DNA of 55,512 nt from Hyphomicrobium_A sp964622715 (GTDB taxonomy: Bacteria > Pseudomonadota > Alphaproteobacteria > Rhizobiales > Hyphomicrobiaceae): NCBI GenBank assembly GCA_964622715.1, contig CAZURR010000005.1:1-55512 (forward strand), given 5' to 3'. Numbering within the stretch: the first letter of the stretch is position 1; the number at the start of each line of letters is the position of its first letter. Positions 9,005-17,472 of the stretch are shown one piece after another. The notes below the pieces were generated by a model, which was given only the letters and a program-made list of their open reading frames with translations, ran no database searches and was not told the DNA's origin. The translations under genes were made by a program, and so were the position numbers.

Positions 9005-10015
9005 TTAGAATTTCAGTCCGCCCAACGCGTCTTTGAAAGCCGCGGACGAGCGAATGGTGCCGACTTCGACACCGTGCCATGTCTTGATTGAGCTGCGTTG
9101 CATGAGCCCAATCGCAGCCGGGTAGAAGCGCTCGACCAGCGCCATCGCCGCACCGGCCGCGGCTCGCTTGGCCCCGTCGTCGATCTTGAGCGCAAAGCCA
9201 AGCCCCAATTCTGGAAACGCTCCGCAATAGACGCCCTCCGCGCCAGTCTTCATGAAGACCTGACCGGGAAGCTCGCGCATCACGACGGTGTCGGCGCACC
9301 CCTTACCGGCAATCAACTCGGGATACTCCCAACAGGCTGCCAGAATGCGCTCAACGGCAATCCGCCGCTCCGGCGCAAGTCCATCGCCTGTGGCGAAGCG
9401 TGCGAACATCCGCGCAAGAGCCGAAAGCGGCATCGCCCAGTTGGGCACCGAACAGCCATCGAATCCCTGCACCTCGGGGCCGAGCGCAACGCCTGACATA
9501 TCGACGAGCACGTCCTTAATACGCTGTTGCACGGGATGGTCGAGTTCCCAATAGTCGGCCGTCGGCTCATCGAGATGAATCGCTGTTGCCAGCATGCCGG
9601 CATGCTTGCCCGAGCAATTATTATGGAGCTGAGTTGGTTCGCGGTGGCTTTTGTTGAGCGCCTTGGCGGCAGCACCGCCCAACGGCACATGTGCGCCGCA
9701 CTCAAGCGCCTCCTCTGCGAGCCCGATGCGCTCCAACATAGCGGCTGCCAGCCGCGTGTGGCGGTCCGTGCCCGTGTGCGAGCCACAAGTTAGTGCGATT
9801 TCTTGAGCGCCAAAGCCAAAGCGATCGGCAGCACCGCTCTCGATCAGCGGTAGCGCCTGCAGCGCCTTGATGGCGGAACGCGGGTAGATTGGTTGTACCA
9901 CGTCGCCCAATTGTAGCGCTATGGCCCCGGACGCAGAGGCAACGGCGACCGCGCCGCGATGCCAGCTCTCTAGAAGCGGCCCGCGCGTGACTTCAATAAG
10001 TATGGGATTGGCCAT
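9005..10015 (-). CDS. L-asparaginase (Rhizobium etli type II family)
   Basis: The 336 aa protein belongs to the asparaginase II family first defined in Rhizobium etli, which is unrelated to the bacterial type I/II amidohydrolase fold of E. coli. Recognisable segments are the N-terminus PILIEVTRGPLLES, the motif LTCGSHTGTDRH, QLHNNCSGKHAGML (residues about 131-144) and FDGCSVPNWAMPL. It would hydrolyse asparagine to aspartate and ammonia, probably in the cytoplasm because there is no signal peptide. It converges on pcp and has no operon partner. Confidence 0.88.
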   Translation of the reverse strand: MANPILIEVTRGPLLESWHRGAVAVASASGAIALQLGDVVQPIYPRSAIKALQALPLIESGAADRFGFGAQEIALTCGSHTGTDRHTRLAAAMLERIGLAEEALECGAHVPLGGAAAKALNKSHREPTQLHNNCSGKHAGMLATAIHLDEPTADYWELDHPVQQRIKDVLVDMSGVALGPEVQGFDGCSVPNWAMPLSALARMFARFATGDGLAPERRIAVERILAACWEYPELIAGKGCADTVVMRELPGQVFMKTGAEGVYCGAFPELGLGFALKIDDGAKRAAAGAAMALVERFYPAAIGLMQRSSIKTWHGVEVGTIRSSAAFKDALGGLKF

Positions 10016-10130
10016 AACCTCGTGCCGTGAACGTTAACGCATAGTTGCAGCGCACCATCGGGCCTGAACGGCAAGCGATCAAGGGTCGTGTGGCGCTTTA
10101 GTCCCGCCGACCCCATTTCTCAGGCATAAG

Positions 10131-10160
10131 AAAACCCCGCCACAATGCGCGAGCGGGGCT
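10131..10160 (-). terminator. Rho-independent terminator for the 10209-10493 gene
   Basis: On the minus strand a perfect 6-bp stem (GCCCCGC/GCGGGG core; arms 10135-10140 and 10153-10158) with a 12-base loop is followed directly by TTTTC. It lies about 50 bases beyond the stop of the small secreted protein gene. Confidence 0.65.
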
Positions 10161-10208
10161 CGACACGAGCTACAAGATGCGCAGGGCATCAAGCGCGGCG
10201 ACGACAGC

Positions 10209-10493
10209 TTAGCCGCCGCACTTTTTCAGCAACATTTCGCGCTTCTGAGCCGCCTTGCGCGAAACATCGGGGCCAACACTTGCGCACCACTTCTGGTGCG
10301 TCGCCTTGTCGGTCGACCATTGACTGCCTGAGAAGCCACATTTGAGCTTCAAGTTGCGCTGCTGCTGCTCCAGTGACGTTTTCACATACCAATCGCAATT
10401 GGCCTGGGCTGCCGCGGGCTGCAGCGCGAGTGCGCCAGCACAAGCAAGCACCGGAAGAGCGGCACGCCGCCAAACAGTCGTCATTGTCTTCAC
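10209..10493 (-). CDS. Small secreted four-cysteine protein, unknown function
   Basis: This 94 aa protein has a clear signal peptide (TTVWRRAALPVLACAGALAL, cleavage near AQA-N at about residue 32). The mature part is about 62 residues and basic. It carries four cysteines (NCDWY, LKCGF, KWCAS, KKCGG), enough for two disulfides in the periplasm. I do not recognise the family. It has its own terminator and an upstream palindrome GTTCT-GA-AGAAC at 10505-10516 that could be regulatory. It is likely a single-gene transcript. Confidence 0.7.
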   Translation of the reverse strand: MKTMTTVWRRAALPVLACAGALALQPAAAQANCDWYVKTSLEQQQRNLKLKCGFSGSQWSTDKATHQKWCASVGPDVSRKAAQKREMLLKKCGG

Positions 10494-10762
10494 CTCGCGT
10501 TTTTGTTCTGAAGAACCTTAGAGCACCCTGCGCCCCATGATCCCCGACATTCGGTTCGGCTTGGGATGACCTTCCCAATACGATCTGCTTGGTCAAAAAC
10601 TTATGCGTTTCGGAATGAACCCAATCTGAACATTGCTCACGGCCCGCATTCAGGTGACCTAGCCCGCAAGTTGTCCCTTACCCACGTTTCTTTGCTCCCA
10701 TACACTGCATTCCCCCCACAGGCGAGCATTCTGAGCAGCGAATGGGCCATTGTGGGGCCAAA

Positions 10763-11215
10763 TCACGCGCCCCCACCCTTCTCAGCCACGCGCTTCAGAT
10801 TCGCCATTTGGCGCTTTACGATGCGGCGCATCATTGGGCCGCCGATCAGAATCATTACGCGCGAATGCCGACCAAAAAGCCTCACATCGCAGGCATAGTC
10901 GAGGCGTGTACCCGAACACTTTGCGCTTAACCGGTAGGTGACATCGGTCGAAAAATTGCGCTCATCGCCTAAACGCACACACAGAAGGCGGCGGGGCTCG
11001 TAAGCGGTCACCTCACCGAGGTACGGTTTGACACGGCCGCCCTCGCTTATCTTCTGCTCGAATCGCGTGCCAACCGGGTCGCCTTCCGGCTTTCCGTCGG
11101 GGTACGTGGTCTCGATCACGTCTGGCATCCAGAGTTTGATATTCTCGTCCTTATCGAGCAGAGGCCAGACACCCTCGATCGGCGCATCGATGTCGACCGT
11201 CGTCACAACGCGCAT
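10763..11215 (-). CDS. SRPBCC (START-like) family protein
   Basis: The 150 aa protein starts at the ATG at 11215, with GGAG six bases upstream; a GTG at 11221 is an alternative. The opening VVTTVDIDAPIEGVWPLL is the first strand and helix of the SRPBCC/polyketide-cyclase fold, and the C-terminal long helix (MMRRIVKRQMANLKRVAE) closes the hydrophobic pocket. Members bind lipids or small hydrophobic ligands; no specific function can be given. It is divergent from the cold-shock-like gene. Confidence 0.75.
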   Translation of the reverse strand: MRVVTTVDIDAPIEGVWPLLDKDENIKLWMPDVIETTYPDGKPEGDPVGTRFEQKISEGGRVKPYLGEVTAYEPRRLLCVRLGDERNFSTDVTYRLSAKCSGTRLDYACDVRLFGRHSRVMILIGGPMMRRIVKRQMANLKRVAEKGGGA

Positions 11216-11361
11216 AACCACGCTCCGTTAAGCCTCTGTTCCGCTGACTATAACAAGTGTCCTGGCTTGTGCCCCAGGGAACAGCGCACACCCGCCGTAT
11301 CGGCGAAGCTCCCAATACAAAAGTTGGTTTAGGCCAGCCTTATCAATCAAGGGAGAACGTC

Positions 11362-11580
11362 ATGCACGGCCAGATTACAAAGTTCAGCGAGCAGGTTGGC
11401 TTCGGCGTCATCAAGGCCGACGACGGCTCAAAGTACCGTTTCGACAAGTCGGCAGTCATGAACCTCAACGGTCGCCTCATCGGCCACACGGTCGACTTCG
11501 TGGTAGCTGCGCGCCGCCCCAAGGACATCATTCTTATGACCGGCACGCCCTGGACCGCCTTCGGCGGCAACGGCGCCTAA
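11362..11580 (+). CDS. Small cold-shock-like OB-fold protein
   Basis: This is a 72 aa protein starting at the ATG at 11362 behind a GGGAG site. The sequence GQITKFSEQVGFGVIKADDG matches the beta1-beta2 hairpin of the cold-shock domain, where the usual motif is KWFNxxKGFGFI. The aromatic RNP residues are only partly kept (Phe and Tyr in GFGVI and KYRFDKS). It may bind single-stranded nucleic acid weakly. The gene at 11606 follows 25 bases later and may be in the same transcript. Confidence 0.65.
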   Translation: MHGQITKFSEQVGFGVIKADDGSKYRFDKSAVMNLNGRLIGHTVDFVVAARRPKDIILMTGTPWTAFGGNGA

Positions 11581-11605
11581 CCAGAAAGCAAGGGGAATTA
11601 CGAAC

Positions 11606-12049
11606 ATGGCTATGACCTGGGATCTGAGCGACGTTCCCGCCGTTGAGGCAGACGACCTTGCCGCCGTCATGCGCGCCCTCATCGAGAATGGCCGCGGTCT
11701 CGTTTTGTTGCGCGGACTGGAGGACGAGGATCTCGACACTGTGCAAACCGCAGTGCAGCGTCGCTTTCACAGCGAGCCACAGCAAGCCCTCGCGGTATCC
11801 GTGCGCTTCCGCCAGCTGGTGGAGGTGTTCCACGCACGCCGCCTCAAGAACATGATGATGAACCGTGGATATGCGCTGATGGCCTTTGCCATCGCCATTG
11901 CCGCCTCCTCGCGTCTCAATGCCAACCGCGGCTTTAATCCGCAGCGTTTCGTGTTGTCGTTGCACGACGCGATCAGTGCCAACGTGGTGGCGATGGAGCC
12001 CCCGACCGAGGGCGCCACGCAGAAGGCCGCACAGCAGCTCGCGGCTTGA
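11606..12049 (+). CDS. Hypothetical protein, 147 aa
   Basis: I do not recognise this protein. An AAGGGGAA site lies 9-10 bases before the ATG. The first 75 residues are acidic and predicted helical. The basic segment FHARRLKNMMMNR is followed by a hydrophobic stretch (YALMAFAIAIAA, about 90-101) that could be a short membrane helix or a buried helix. The tail is Ala/Gln-rich. It sits between a cold-shock-like gene and a patatin gene on the same strand. Codon use looks like its neighbours. Confidence 0.6.
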   Translation: MAMTWDLSDVPAVEADDLAAVMRALIENGRGLVLLRGLEDEDLDTVQTAVQRRFHSEPQQALAVSVRFRQLVEVFHARRLKNMMMNRGYALMAFAIAIAASSRLNANRGFNPQRFVLSLHDAISANVVAMEPPTEGATQKAAQQLAA

Positions 12050-12167
12050 TCGTAGAGGCGTCAAGCCTCCAGTTACCCTAGATTGAGAAATGAGGGCCGA
12101 TTGGCGAGGCCAAGGCGGTGCGTCTGCACTATGATGTGGAGACCGCCAGCCAAGAAGCCCTGTTCCC

Positions 12168-13991
12168 ATGCCCTCCCCATCCTCTAAGATTAGCCTCTCT
12201 GCCGTCGGAATCTTCTCCGGACTCGATGACGCAACGCGCGAGGCTCTGGCCAGCGATCTTGAGACGCGCTCGCTGAAACGGGGCGACGTTCTTGTACGCC
12301 AGGGAGATATGACGGACGCCCTCTACATCGTCCTCTCCGGGCGCTTTACAGTCACGCAGGAAGGACGACGCGATCCCATCACGGAGATCGGTCCCGACCA
12401 GCCTATTGGTGAGATCGCATTCCTGATTGGCGGTGCGCGCACTGCCACCGTGACGGCCATGCGCGACAGTCTCGTCTTACGGCTTGGGCGCACTGAGTTC
12501 GATAAGCTTTCGGTTAAATGCCCAAGCATCTGGCGCACGCTCATGAGTGCATTGGCTGAGCGCCTGACCGCGACGACCGCCTCCGAACCGGCGCCACCTG
12601 ACCCGCGCCCTCGTACCATCACGGTCATTCGCGCAGGGCGCGCGCCGGTACCAGAACGTTTCATCGCGGAGTTGACCTCGGTATTCGCCGCCAAAGCCAA
12701 GACGCTAGTTCTTGATGCCGCCAAGGCTAAGAAGCTCCTGCCCGAGAGCGTTGCACTCGACAGCGCGGAGGCGACACAAGCACTCAATGCGCTTGAAAGC
12801 GATTATGACTACGTCATCTTCATCGCCGACCCCGAACTCACACCCTGGTCGCAGAAAGCAATCCGCCACGCAGATCTATTGCTCGCAGTCGGCACTCATT
12901 CCTCTGACCCTACACCCAACGCGCTAGAGGAATTGGCGGCCGACTTCTTGGATGGCGACGCACGCCGCCTCGTCCTACTGCATCCACGCCGCTATGACAT
13001 CACCGGCACAGCACGCTGGCTACACGGTCGCGACGTCGCGATGCACCACCATGTGGCGCTCGACACGCGCCAGGATATCGAGCGGCTGTTCCGCTTCATC
13101 AACGGCACCGCACTCGGCCTCATTGCATGCGGTGGCGGCGCGTTGTGCGCAGCCCACGTCGGCCTCTATAAAGCAATGATCGAATCAGGGCTTGAGTTCG
13201 ACATCATGGGAGGTACGTCGGCTGGCGCGGCAATGGTCGGCGCCTTCGCTATGGGCAAACATCCCGACGACATCGATCGCGGCACGCACGATATTTTCGT
13301 CTCCAATCGGGCGATGCAGCGCTACACTTGGCCGCGCTACAGCCTCCTCGATCACCGCCACTACGATGAGCAGCTCTCACGCTATTTTGCCGGCATAAAC
13401 ATCGAAGATTTGTGGATTCCCTATTTCGCCGTTTCCACCAACCTGTCGAGTAACGAACTGCACCACCACCGCCGCGGCGACCTATTCTCCGCGATCAGAG
13501 CCTCAGGCTCAATTCCGGTTCTGCTGCCGCCGGTCTACACCGCTGAGGGCGAAATGCTGGTTGACGGCTGTCTTCTCGACAATGTGCCGGTACGTACTAT
13601 GCAGGAGTTGAAAAGCGGGCCCAATGTGGTCGTGAGCTTCCACATGCCTGAGCTGGAGCGCTTCGACGTCGACTATGCGAGTCTGCCTTCACGCGCGGAG
13701 TTGGTGCGAATGAGCCTTACGCCCATGGGGCGCAAGAAGCTGCCGCCGGCACCAGGCTTAACGACGGTGCTTATGCGCAGCTTGATGGCGAACCGCATCG
13801 ACTTCAATCGCCAATTGAAACCGGGGGACTTGCTCATGGTGCCGCCCGTTCCGGCCCAGATGGGCATCCTAGACTGGCACCGGCATGCTGAACTTGTAGA
13901 AAATACCTATCGCTGGGGGTTGGACGAGATGGCGCGGCTCAAGACCGAACGGCATCCGATCGTTGACGGCGCAAATCCACCGCCCGCGTGA
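12168..13991 (+). CDS. NTE-like patatin phospholipase with N-terminal cyclic-nucleotide domain
   Basis: This 607 aa protein has the layout of bacterial neuropathy-target-esterase relatives. A cNMP-binding/Crp-like domain lies at residues 10-135, with PIGEIAFLIGGARTATVTA as the phosphate-binding cassette. A Rossmann-like middle segment covers about 150-300, and the patatin domain begins near 317. The nucleophile elbow GGTSAGA puts the catalytic Ser at 351, and the catalytic Asp is 466 in VDGCLL. Two motifs are unusual: the oxyanion-hole loop reads CGGGALCAAH rather than GGGxR, and DGC replaces DGG/DGA. It would hydrolyse (lyso)phospholipids under nucleotide control, if active. Confidence 0.85.
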   Translation: MPSPSSKISLSAVGIFSGLDDATREALASDLETRSLKRGDVLVRQGDMTDALYIVLSGRFTVTQEGRRDPITEIGPDQPIGEIAFLIGGARTATVTAMRDSLVLRLGRTEFDKLSVKCPSIWRTLMSALAERLTATTASEPAPPDPRPRTITVIRAGRAPVPERFIAELTSVFAAKAKTLVLDAAKAKKLLPESVALDSAEATQALNALESDYDYVIFIADPELTPWSQKAIRHADLLLAVGTHSSDPTPNALEELAADFLDGDARRLVLLHPRRYDITGTARWLHGRDVAMHHHVALDTRQDIERLFRFINGTALGLIACGGGALCAAHVGLYKAMIESGLEFDIMGGTSAGAAMVGAFAMGKHPDDIDRGTHDIFVSNRAMQRYTWPRYSLLDHRHYDEQLSRYFAGINIEDLWIPYFAVSTNLSSNELHHHRRGDLFSAIRASGSIPVLLPPVYTAEGEMLVDGCLLDNVPVRTMQELKSGPNVVVSFHMPELERFDVDYASLPSRAELVRMSLTPMGRKKLPPAPGLTTVLMRSLMANRIDFNRQLKPGDLLMVPPVPAQMGILDWHRHAELVENTYRWGLDEMARLKTERHPIVDGANPPPA

Positions 13992-14209
13992 TCCTTGCTT
14001 AGCAACTCATACTGAATGCTCTTGGAGAACCCGTGGCTGAGCGCGACACCGGCCGCAATGGGGCCAATGCTGAGGATTACCGGTGCATCTGCTTGCTTGT
14101 GAAGTATCGACGACACTAAGCAGATGAGAACAATGTCCCATCGGGCCCACACGGTGCAGGCGATACTCACGGGGATCGTGCGCAAGGTCAGTATTGGTCG
14201 GACGTCCAC
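13992..14209 (-). pseudogene. Possible N-terminal remnant of a bestrophin-like membrane protein
   Basis: A minus-strand frame opens with GTG at 14209 and reads DVRPILTLRTIPVSIACTVW. A hydrophobic segment (IVLICLVSSIL) and another (VILSIGPIAAGVALSHGF) follow. The order and spacing resemble the first 75 residues of UPF0187/bestrophin-like proteins (IVRP start, two helices, a GFRN-like loop). The frame then runs into the end of the patatin gene and loses similarity, so only a fragment could remain. The likeness is weak and could be chance. Confidence 0.2.
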
Positions 14210-14236
14210 CCAACCCTTTGCGTCGAACTCGCCCTA

Positions 14237-14656
14237 CTAAGCCTTGCAGCGCTTCAGGCCGGCCGGCGCGCGTGTCCAGATCATCGTTTCGCTGAACCAC
14301 TTTGTTCCGGCGTAGCCCAAAACCTTTAGCTTCCCGTTACGCAGCATTGTGATTTCGACGTCATATTTCGCTTCTTTGTCGGGATCATAGATCCAACCAT
14401 TGTCCCATTTGTTGCGCGCAACCGGTTTAACGTTGCCGATCACTTGAAGGCCGCAGGCCTCGGCATTGGCGGCGTCCTCCAGCCAAACGACTTTGCCGCA
14501 TAAGGTCTTGCCACACTGCTTGATCTCCACGGCACCGCGGCCGGTATGATCGATCCAAATGCCTGTAGCGCTCATGGCGGCAAACGCGGGAGCGGCAACC
14601 AGCATTGCGCAAACCAGGATAGCGGCCCGCAGCGCGCGGGAAATGAGGGTGGTCAT
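14237..14656 (-). CDS. DUF2147 secreted protein
   Basis: The 139 aa protein has a signal peptide (residues 1-26, ending APAFA). Its mature part follows the DUF2147 pattern: GIWIDHTGRGAVEIKQCGKT early on, then LCGKVVWL, then DNGWIYDPDKEAKYDVEI, and the closing ETMIWTRA. The family is periplasmic, lipocalin-like in predicted fold and of unknown function. Four cysteines are present, and the pairs around KQCGKTLCG probably form a disulfide. It stands alone upstream of arfB on the same strand, with a 213-bp gap that shows no gene. Confidence 0.85.
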   Translation of the reverse strand: MTTLISRALRAAILVCAMLVAAPAFAAMSATGIWIDHTGRGAVEIKQCGKTLCGKVVWLEDAANAEACGLQVIGNVKPVARNKWDNGWIYDPDKEAKYDVEITMLRNGKLKVLGYAGTKWFSETMIWTRAPAGLKRCKA

Positions 14657-14869
14657 GTGATTCTCCTCTTCAATTCATCTTTGGCTATAGTCGTGATGGA
14701 CGCAGCGTTCGCGCGTTCGCCAAGCTTAGCGAAGCCAGCTGCGAGTGCTGTTCCCTATGGAACAGTTCAGCAGGCCCGAAGATGGCGTTCGACCAGATGG
14801 ACCCGGACTTGATGGCGCTCCCGGCGAGGATGCGCCCTACCTTGAGCCCAGCTCAGCGCCCTGACCTCG

Positions 14870-15301
14870 TCAGTCGATATCAGGTTTTGCGCGGCGCAGT
14901 TTCTTGACGCACGAGTGCTTTGTCTTGTCCTCGCGGCGTCTTTCTTTGGAAGCGCGCGTTGGCCGAGTTGGAACGCGCCGCTTGGGCGCGATGGCCGCCT
15001 TGCGTACAAGTTTGAGCAGACGTTCGCGCGCGTCCGCGCGATTGCGCTCCTGTGTACGAAAGCGCTCCGCGCGAATGACGATCACACCCTCGTCGGTGAG
15101 ACGCCGCCCGGCCAGCCGCTCCAGCCGCGCGGCCACACCCGGCGACAGGGTTGCGGACCGGCGCACATCGAAGCGCAATTCGACAGCGGTTGCGACCTTG
15201 TTGACATTCTGCCCGCCGGGACCGGACGAGCGCACAAATCGCTCCTCCAGCTCACGCTCATCGATGGCAATGTCGTCGGTGACGTGCAGCAAGCGGCGCA
15301 T
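14870..15301 (-). CDS. arfB: Alternative ribosome-rescue factor ArfB (YaeJ-type hydrolase)
   Basis: ArfB hydrolyses peptidyl-tRNA on stalled ribosomes. The protein is 143 aa from the ATG at 15301, one base after the stop of the CrtI-like gene. The GGQ catalytic motif is at residues 29-31 (SSGPGGQNVNK). The C-terminal tail after residue 105 is strongly basic (KERRREDKTKHSCVKKLRR), which is the part that enters the empty mRNA channel. It is co-transcribed with the upstream oxidoreductase. Confidence 0.93.
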   Translation of the reverse strand: MRRLLHVTDDIAIDERELEERFVRSSGPGGQNVNKVATAVELRFDVRRSATLSPGVAARLERLAGRRLTDEGVIVIRAERFRTQERNRADARERLLKLVRKAAIAPKRRVPTRPTRASKERRREDKTKHSCVKKLRRAKPDID

Positions 15302-15302
15302 C

Positions 15303-16946
15303 CTAATGCCCCGCTGCCGGCCGACTGCGTCCAATCCGCCACCATCCTTTGAAGTCGGCAATGATCTCGCGCGCCGCGTTGTGCCCAGGCGCGCCGGTCA
15401 CACCGCCGCCTGGATGTGCGCCTGAACCGCACAGGTAGAGCCCGGCAACTGGCATGCGATGGTCGGCGAACCCAAGTTGCGGCCGGGCAGAGAACAGCTG
15501 ATCGAGCGACAGCGCACCGTGGAAGATGTCGCCATCAATCATGCCAAAGCGCCGTTCCAAATCGAGCGGGGAGAGAACCTGCCGCGCGATGATGGCGGCT
15601 TTAAAGTTAGGCGCATGCCGGTTGACGGTCTCGATCACCAGATCGGCGAAAGCTTCCGCCTCGCGCGCGTCCTCCCACGTGCGGCTGCCGGGAAGATGCG
15701 GCGCCACGTGCTGCACGAAGAGGCTCGCCACATGCCGGCCCTCGGGCGCCAAGGTGGAATCCAGCGTCGAAGGGATCAGCATCTCGATGACGGGTTCGCG
15801 CGACCAACCTTCAAGGCGCGCATCGAGATAAGCGCGCTCCAGATACTTTAGCGTAGGACCAATGATGATGCCGGAACCGTGGTGGTCCTGCTGCTCTTTG
15901 CCGGGACGGCAATTGAAGTCGGGAAGCTCCAAAAGCGCAACGTTCATGCGGAATGTGCCCGACCCGGAAGCGATACGTGTGAAACGATCGCGAAGCTCGG
16001 GCGCAACCGCTCCTTCGGGAATAAGGTCGCGAAACAAAAGCTTGGGCGGAATATTTGCAGCAACAGCTCGCGCGGCGATCTCCTCGCCAGTATCAAGCAC
16101 CACGCCGCTTGCAGCCCCGTTTTTGGTCAACAGCCTCTCCACACGTGCACCGGTACGAATGTGGGCACCACGAGCTTTTGCCGCCTCCGCCATCGCGTGT
16201 GTGATTGCGCCCATGCCTCCAATGGCATGACCCCAGGCGCCGCGCTTACCGTTGACCTCGCCAAAAACGTGATGCAGCAGAACGTAGGCCGTTCCAGGTG
16301 TCGAGGGCGCCGCGTAGTTGCCCACGATGCCATCGAAAGCAAACGCGCCTTTGATCACATCGCTTTCAAACCAAGCATCGAGGAAATCGGCGACGCTCTT
16401 GGTAAACAGTTCCAAGAGTACGCGCTTATCATCGAGGTCCAGCCCTAAGATGCGGCGGCCGACACCGGCGCCCTTCAGGGTTTCCAGTACACCACCGCCA
16501 GCATTGGGCGGTGTGCGCAGCACAAGTTGGCGCAAAACATCGCCCGCTCGCTTAAGAGCCGCCTCATATGCAGGAAGCTGTTCTGCATCGCTATGGGAAA
16601 ATTTTGCGATCGCTGTTTGGCGGGAGTGCATGTCTCCTTGCAACAGGAGAAAGCGGCTCTCATCGACCGGCCAGAAGTTGGCCACCGGGCGCTCCACAAT
16701 GCGCAACCCGTGGCTTGCCAAATCCAGATCGGCGATGACCTTGGGGTTGAGCAAGCTCACCGCATAAGCCGCGACAGAGTTGCGATAGCCGGGGTAGAAC
16801 TCCTCTGTCAGCGCCGCGCCGCCTACAACCTCGTTCTTCTCCAGCACGAGCACGTCGAGCCCCGCGGCTGCAAGGTAAGCCGCGCAGGTTAGGCCATTGT
16901 GGCCCCCACCGATGATGGCGACGTCGAAGATTCTCGATTCTGTCAT
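15303..16946 (-). CDS. CrtI/PYROXD2-like FAD-dependent oxidoreductase
   Basis: This 547 aa protein starts at the ATG at 16946. The dinucleotide-binding motif VAIIGGGHNGLTCAAYLA lies at residues 8-25, followed by the acidic residue in LDVLVLEKNEVVGG. The C-terminal FAD-contact region reads LYLCGSGAHPGGGVTGAPGH. This is the phytoene-desaturase-like superfamily, but no carotenoid genes are near, and the close group (PYROXD2-like) has no firm substrate. It overlaps nothing and is followed at once by arfB. Confidence 0.85.
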   Translation of the reverse strand: MTESRIFDVAIIGGGHNGLTCAAYLAAAGLDVLVLEKNEVVGGAALTEEFYPGYRNSVAAYAVSLLNPKVIADLDLASHGLRIVERPVANFWPVDESRFLLLQGDMHSRQTAIAKFSHSDAEQLPAYEAALKRAGDVLRQLVLRTPPNAGGGVLETLKGAGVGRRILGLDLDDKRVLLELFTKSVADFLDAWFESDVIKGAFAFDGIVGNYAAPSTPGTAYVLLHHVFGEVNGKRGAWGHAIGGMGAITHAMAEAAKARGAHIRTGARVERLLTKNGAASGVVLDTGEEIAARAVAANIPPKLLFRDLIPEGAVAPELRDRFTRIASGSGTFRMNVALLELPDFNCRPGKEQQDHHGSGIIIGPTLKYLERAYLDARLEGWSREPVIEMLIPSTLDSTLAPEGRHVASLFVQHVAPHLPGSRTWEDAREAEAFADLVIETVNRHAPNFKAAIIARQVLSPLDLERRFGMIDGDIFHGALSLDQLFSARPQLGFADHRMPVAGLYLCGSGAHPGGGVTGAPGHNAAREIIADFKGWWRIGRSRPAAGH

Positions 16947-17049
16947 GCGAGGCTTGTCGCCGATTTTTGCCCAATTTGGCAATGCAGGTCGCAACCTGCG
17001 CGCGCCACGCAGATGACCCATGTGAACCGTCTTGAACTCTTATTAAGAC

Positions 17050-17331
17050 CTAACCCACGCCGCCCCAGGTGCAGCGCAGTTTGCGGCACCTTTTCCTGCG
17101 GCCCATGCCCTTGCACGAAGCCGGGACGAAGCGGCAAACGCGGCAGCTATAGCTCGACAGGCAGCCACGGTACGAGCCGCCCCGTCCGAAATTGCAGGTC
17201 CGGATGGTTTGGCAATCCCGCCCAGGGTTAATGAGGCCCCCTGGGCCCTCCTGCGCCAACGCCGGCGTGGCAAAGGACGCAGCGGCAAGCAGCGAAACAA
17301 GCGTCATCGAGAGCAGTGCCAAGCGCCGCAT
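17050..17331 (-). CDS. Small secreted cysteine-rich protein (eight cysteines)
   Basis: The 93 aa protein has a signal peptide (residues 1-26, ending PALA-Q). The mature part of about 67 residues contains eight cysteines in the pattern DC-x6-TC, then RGC, YSC, VC, SC and two RC. It is rich in Arg/Gly and has an RGGSYRGC segment. This looks like a compact disulfide-bonded domain. I do not recognise the family. It lies between the CrtI-like gene and ilvE on the same strand, with 141 bp to ilvE. Confidence 0.7.
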   Translation of the reverse strand: MRRLALLSMTLVSLLAAASFATPALAQEGPGGLINPGRDCQTIRTCNFGRGGSYRGCLSSYSCRVCRFVPASCKGMGRRKRCRKLRCTWGGVG

Positions 17332-17472
17332 GGCTCATCGCCCCGGTTTTCTCAGACCAAGCACTAATCTCTACGAGATAAGATGGGATGGCAACCGGCC
17401 GGCCAATTCATGGTGCACAAGCTGCTCCCGTGTTGCCGTAGTGGTCACACTCACATGGCAAACCCTGTGAGA

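Noticed and set aside
8835..9299. 154-aa minus-strand frame overlapping asparaginase and pcp ends
   Set aside because: It overlaps two well-supported genes and has Arg-rich shadow composition.
10505..10516. GTTCT-GA-AGAAC palindrome as a LexA box
   Set aside because: Alphaproteobacterial LexA sites are GTTC-N7-GTTC (direct), and the gene downstream is not an SOS gene.
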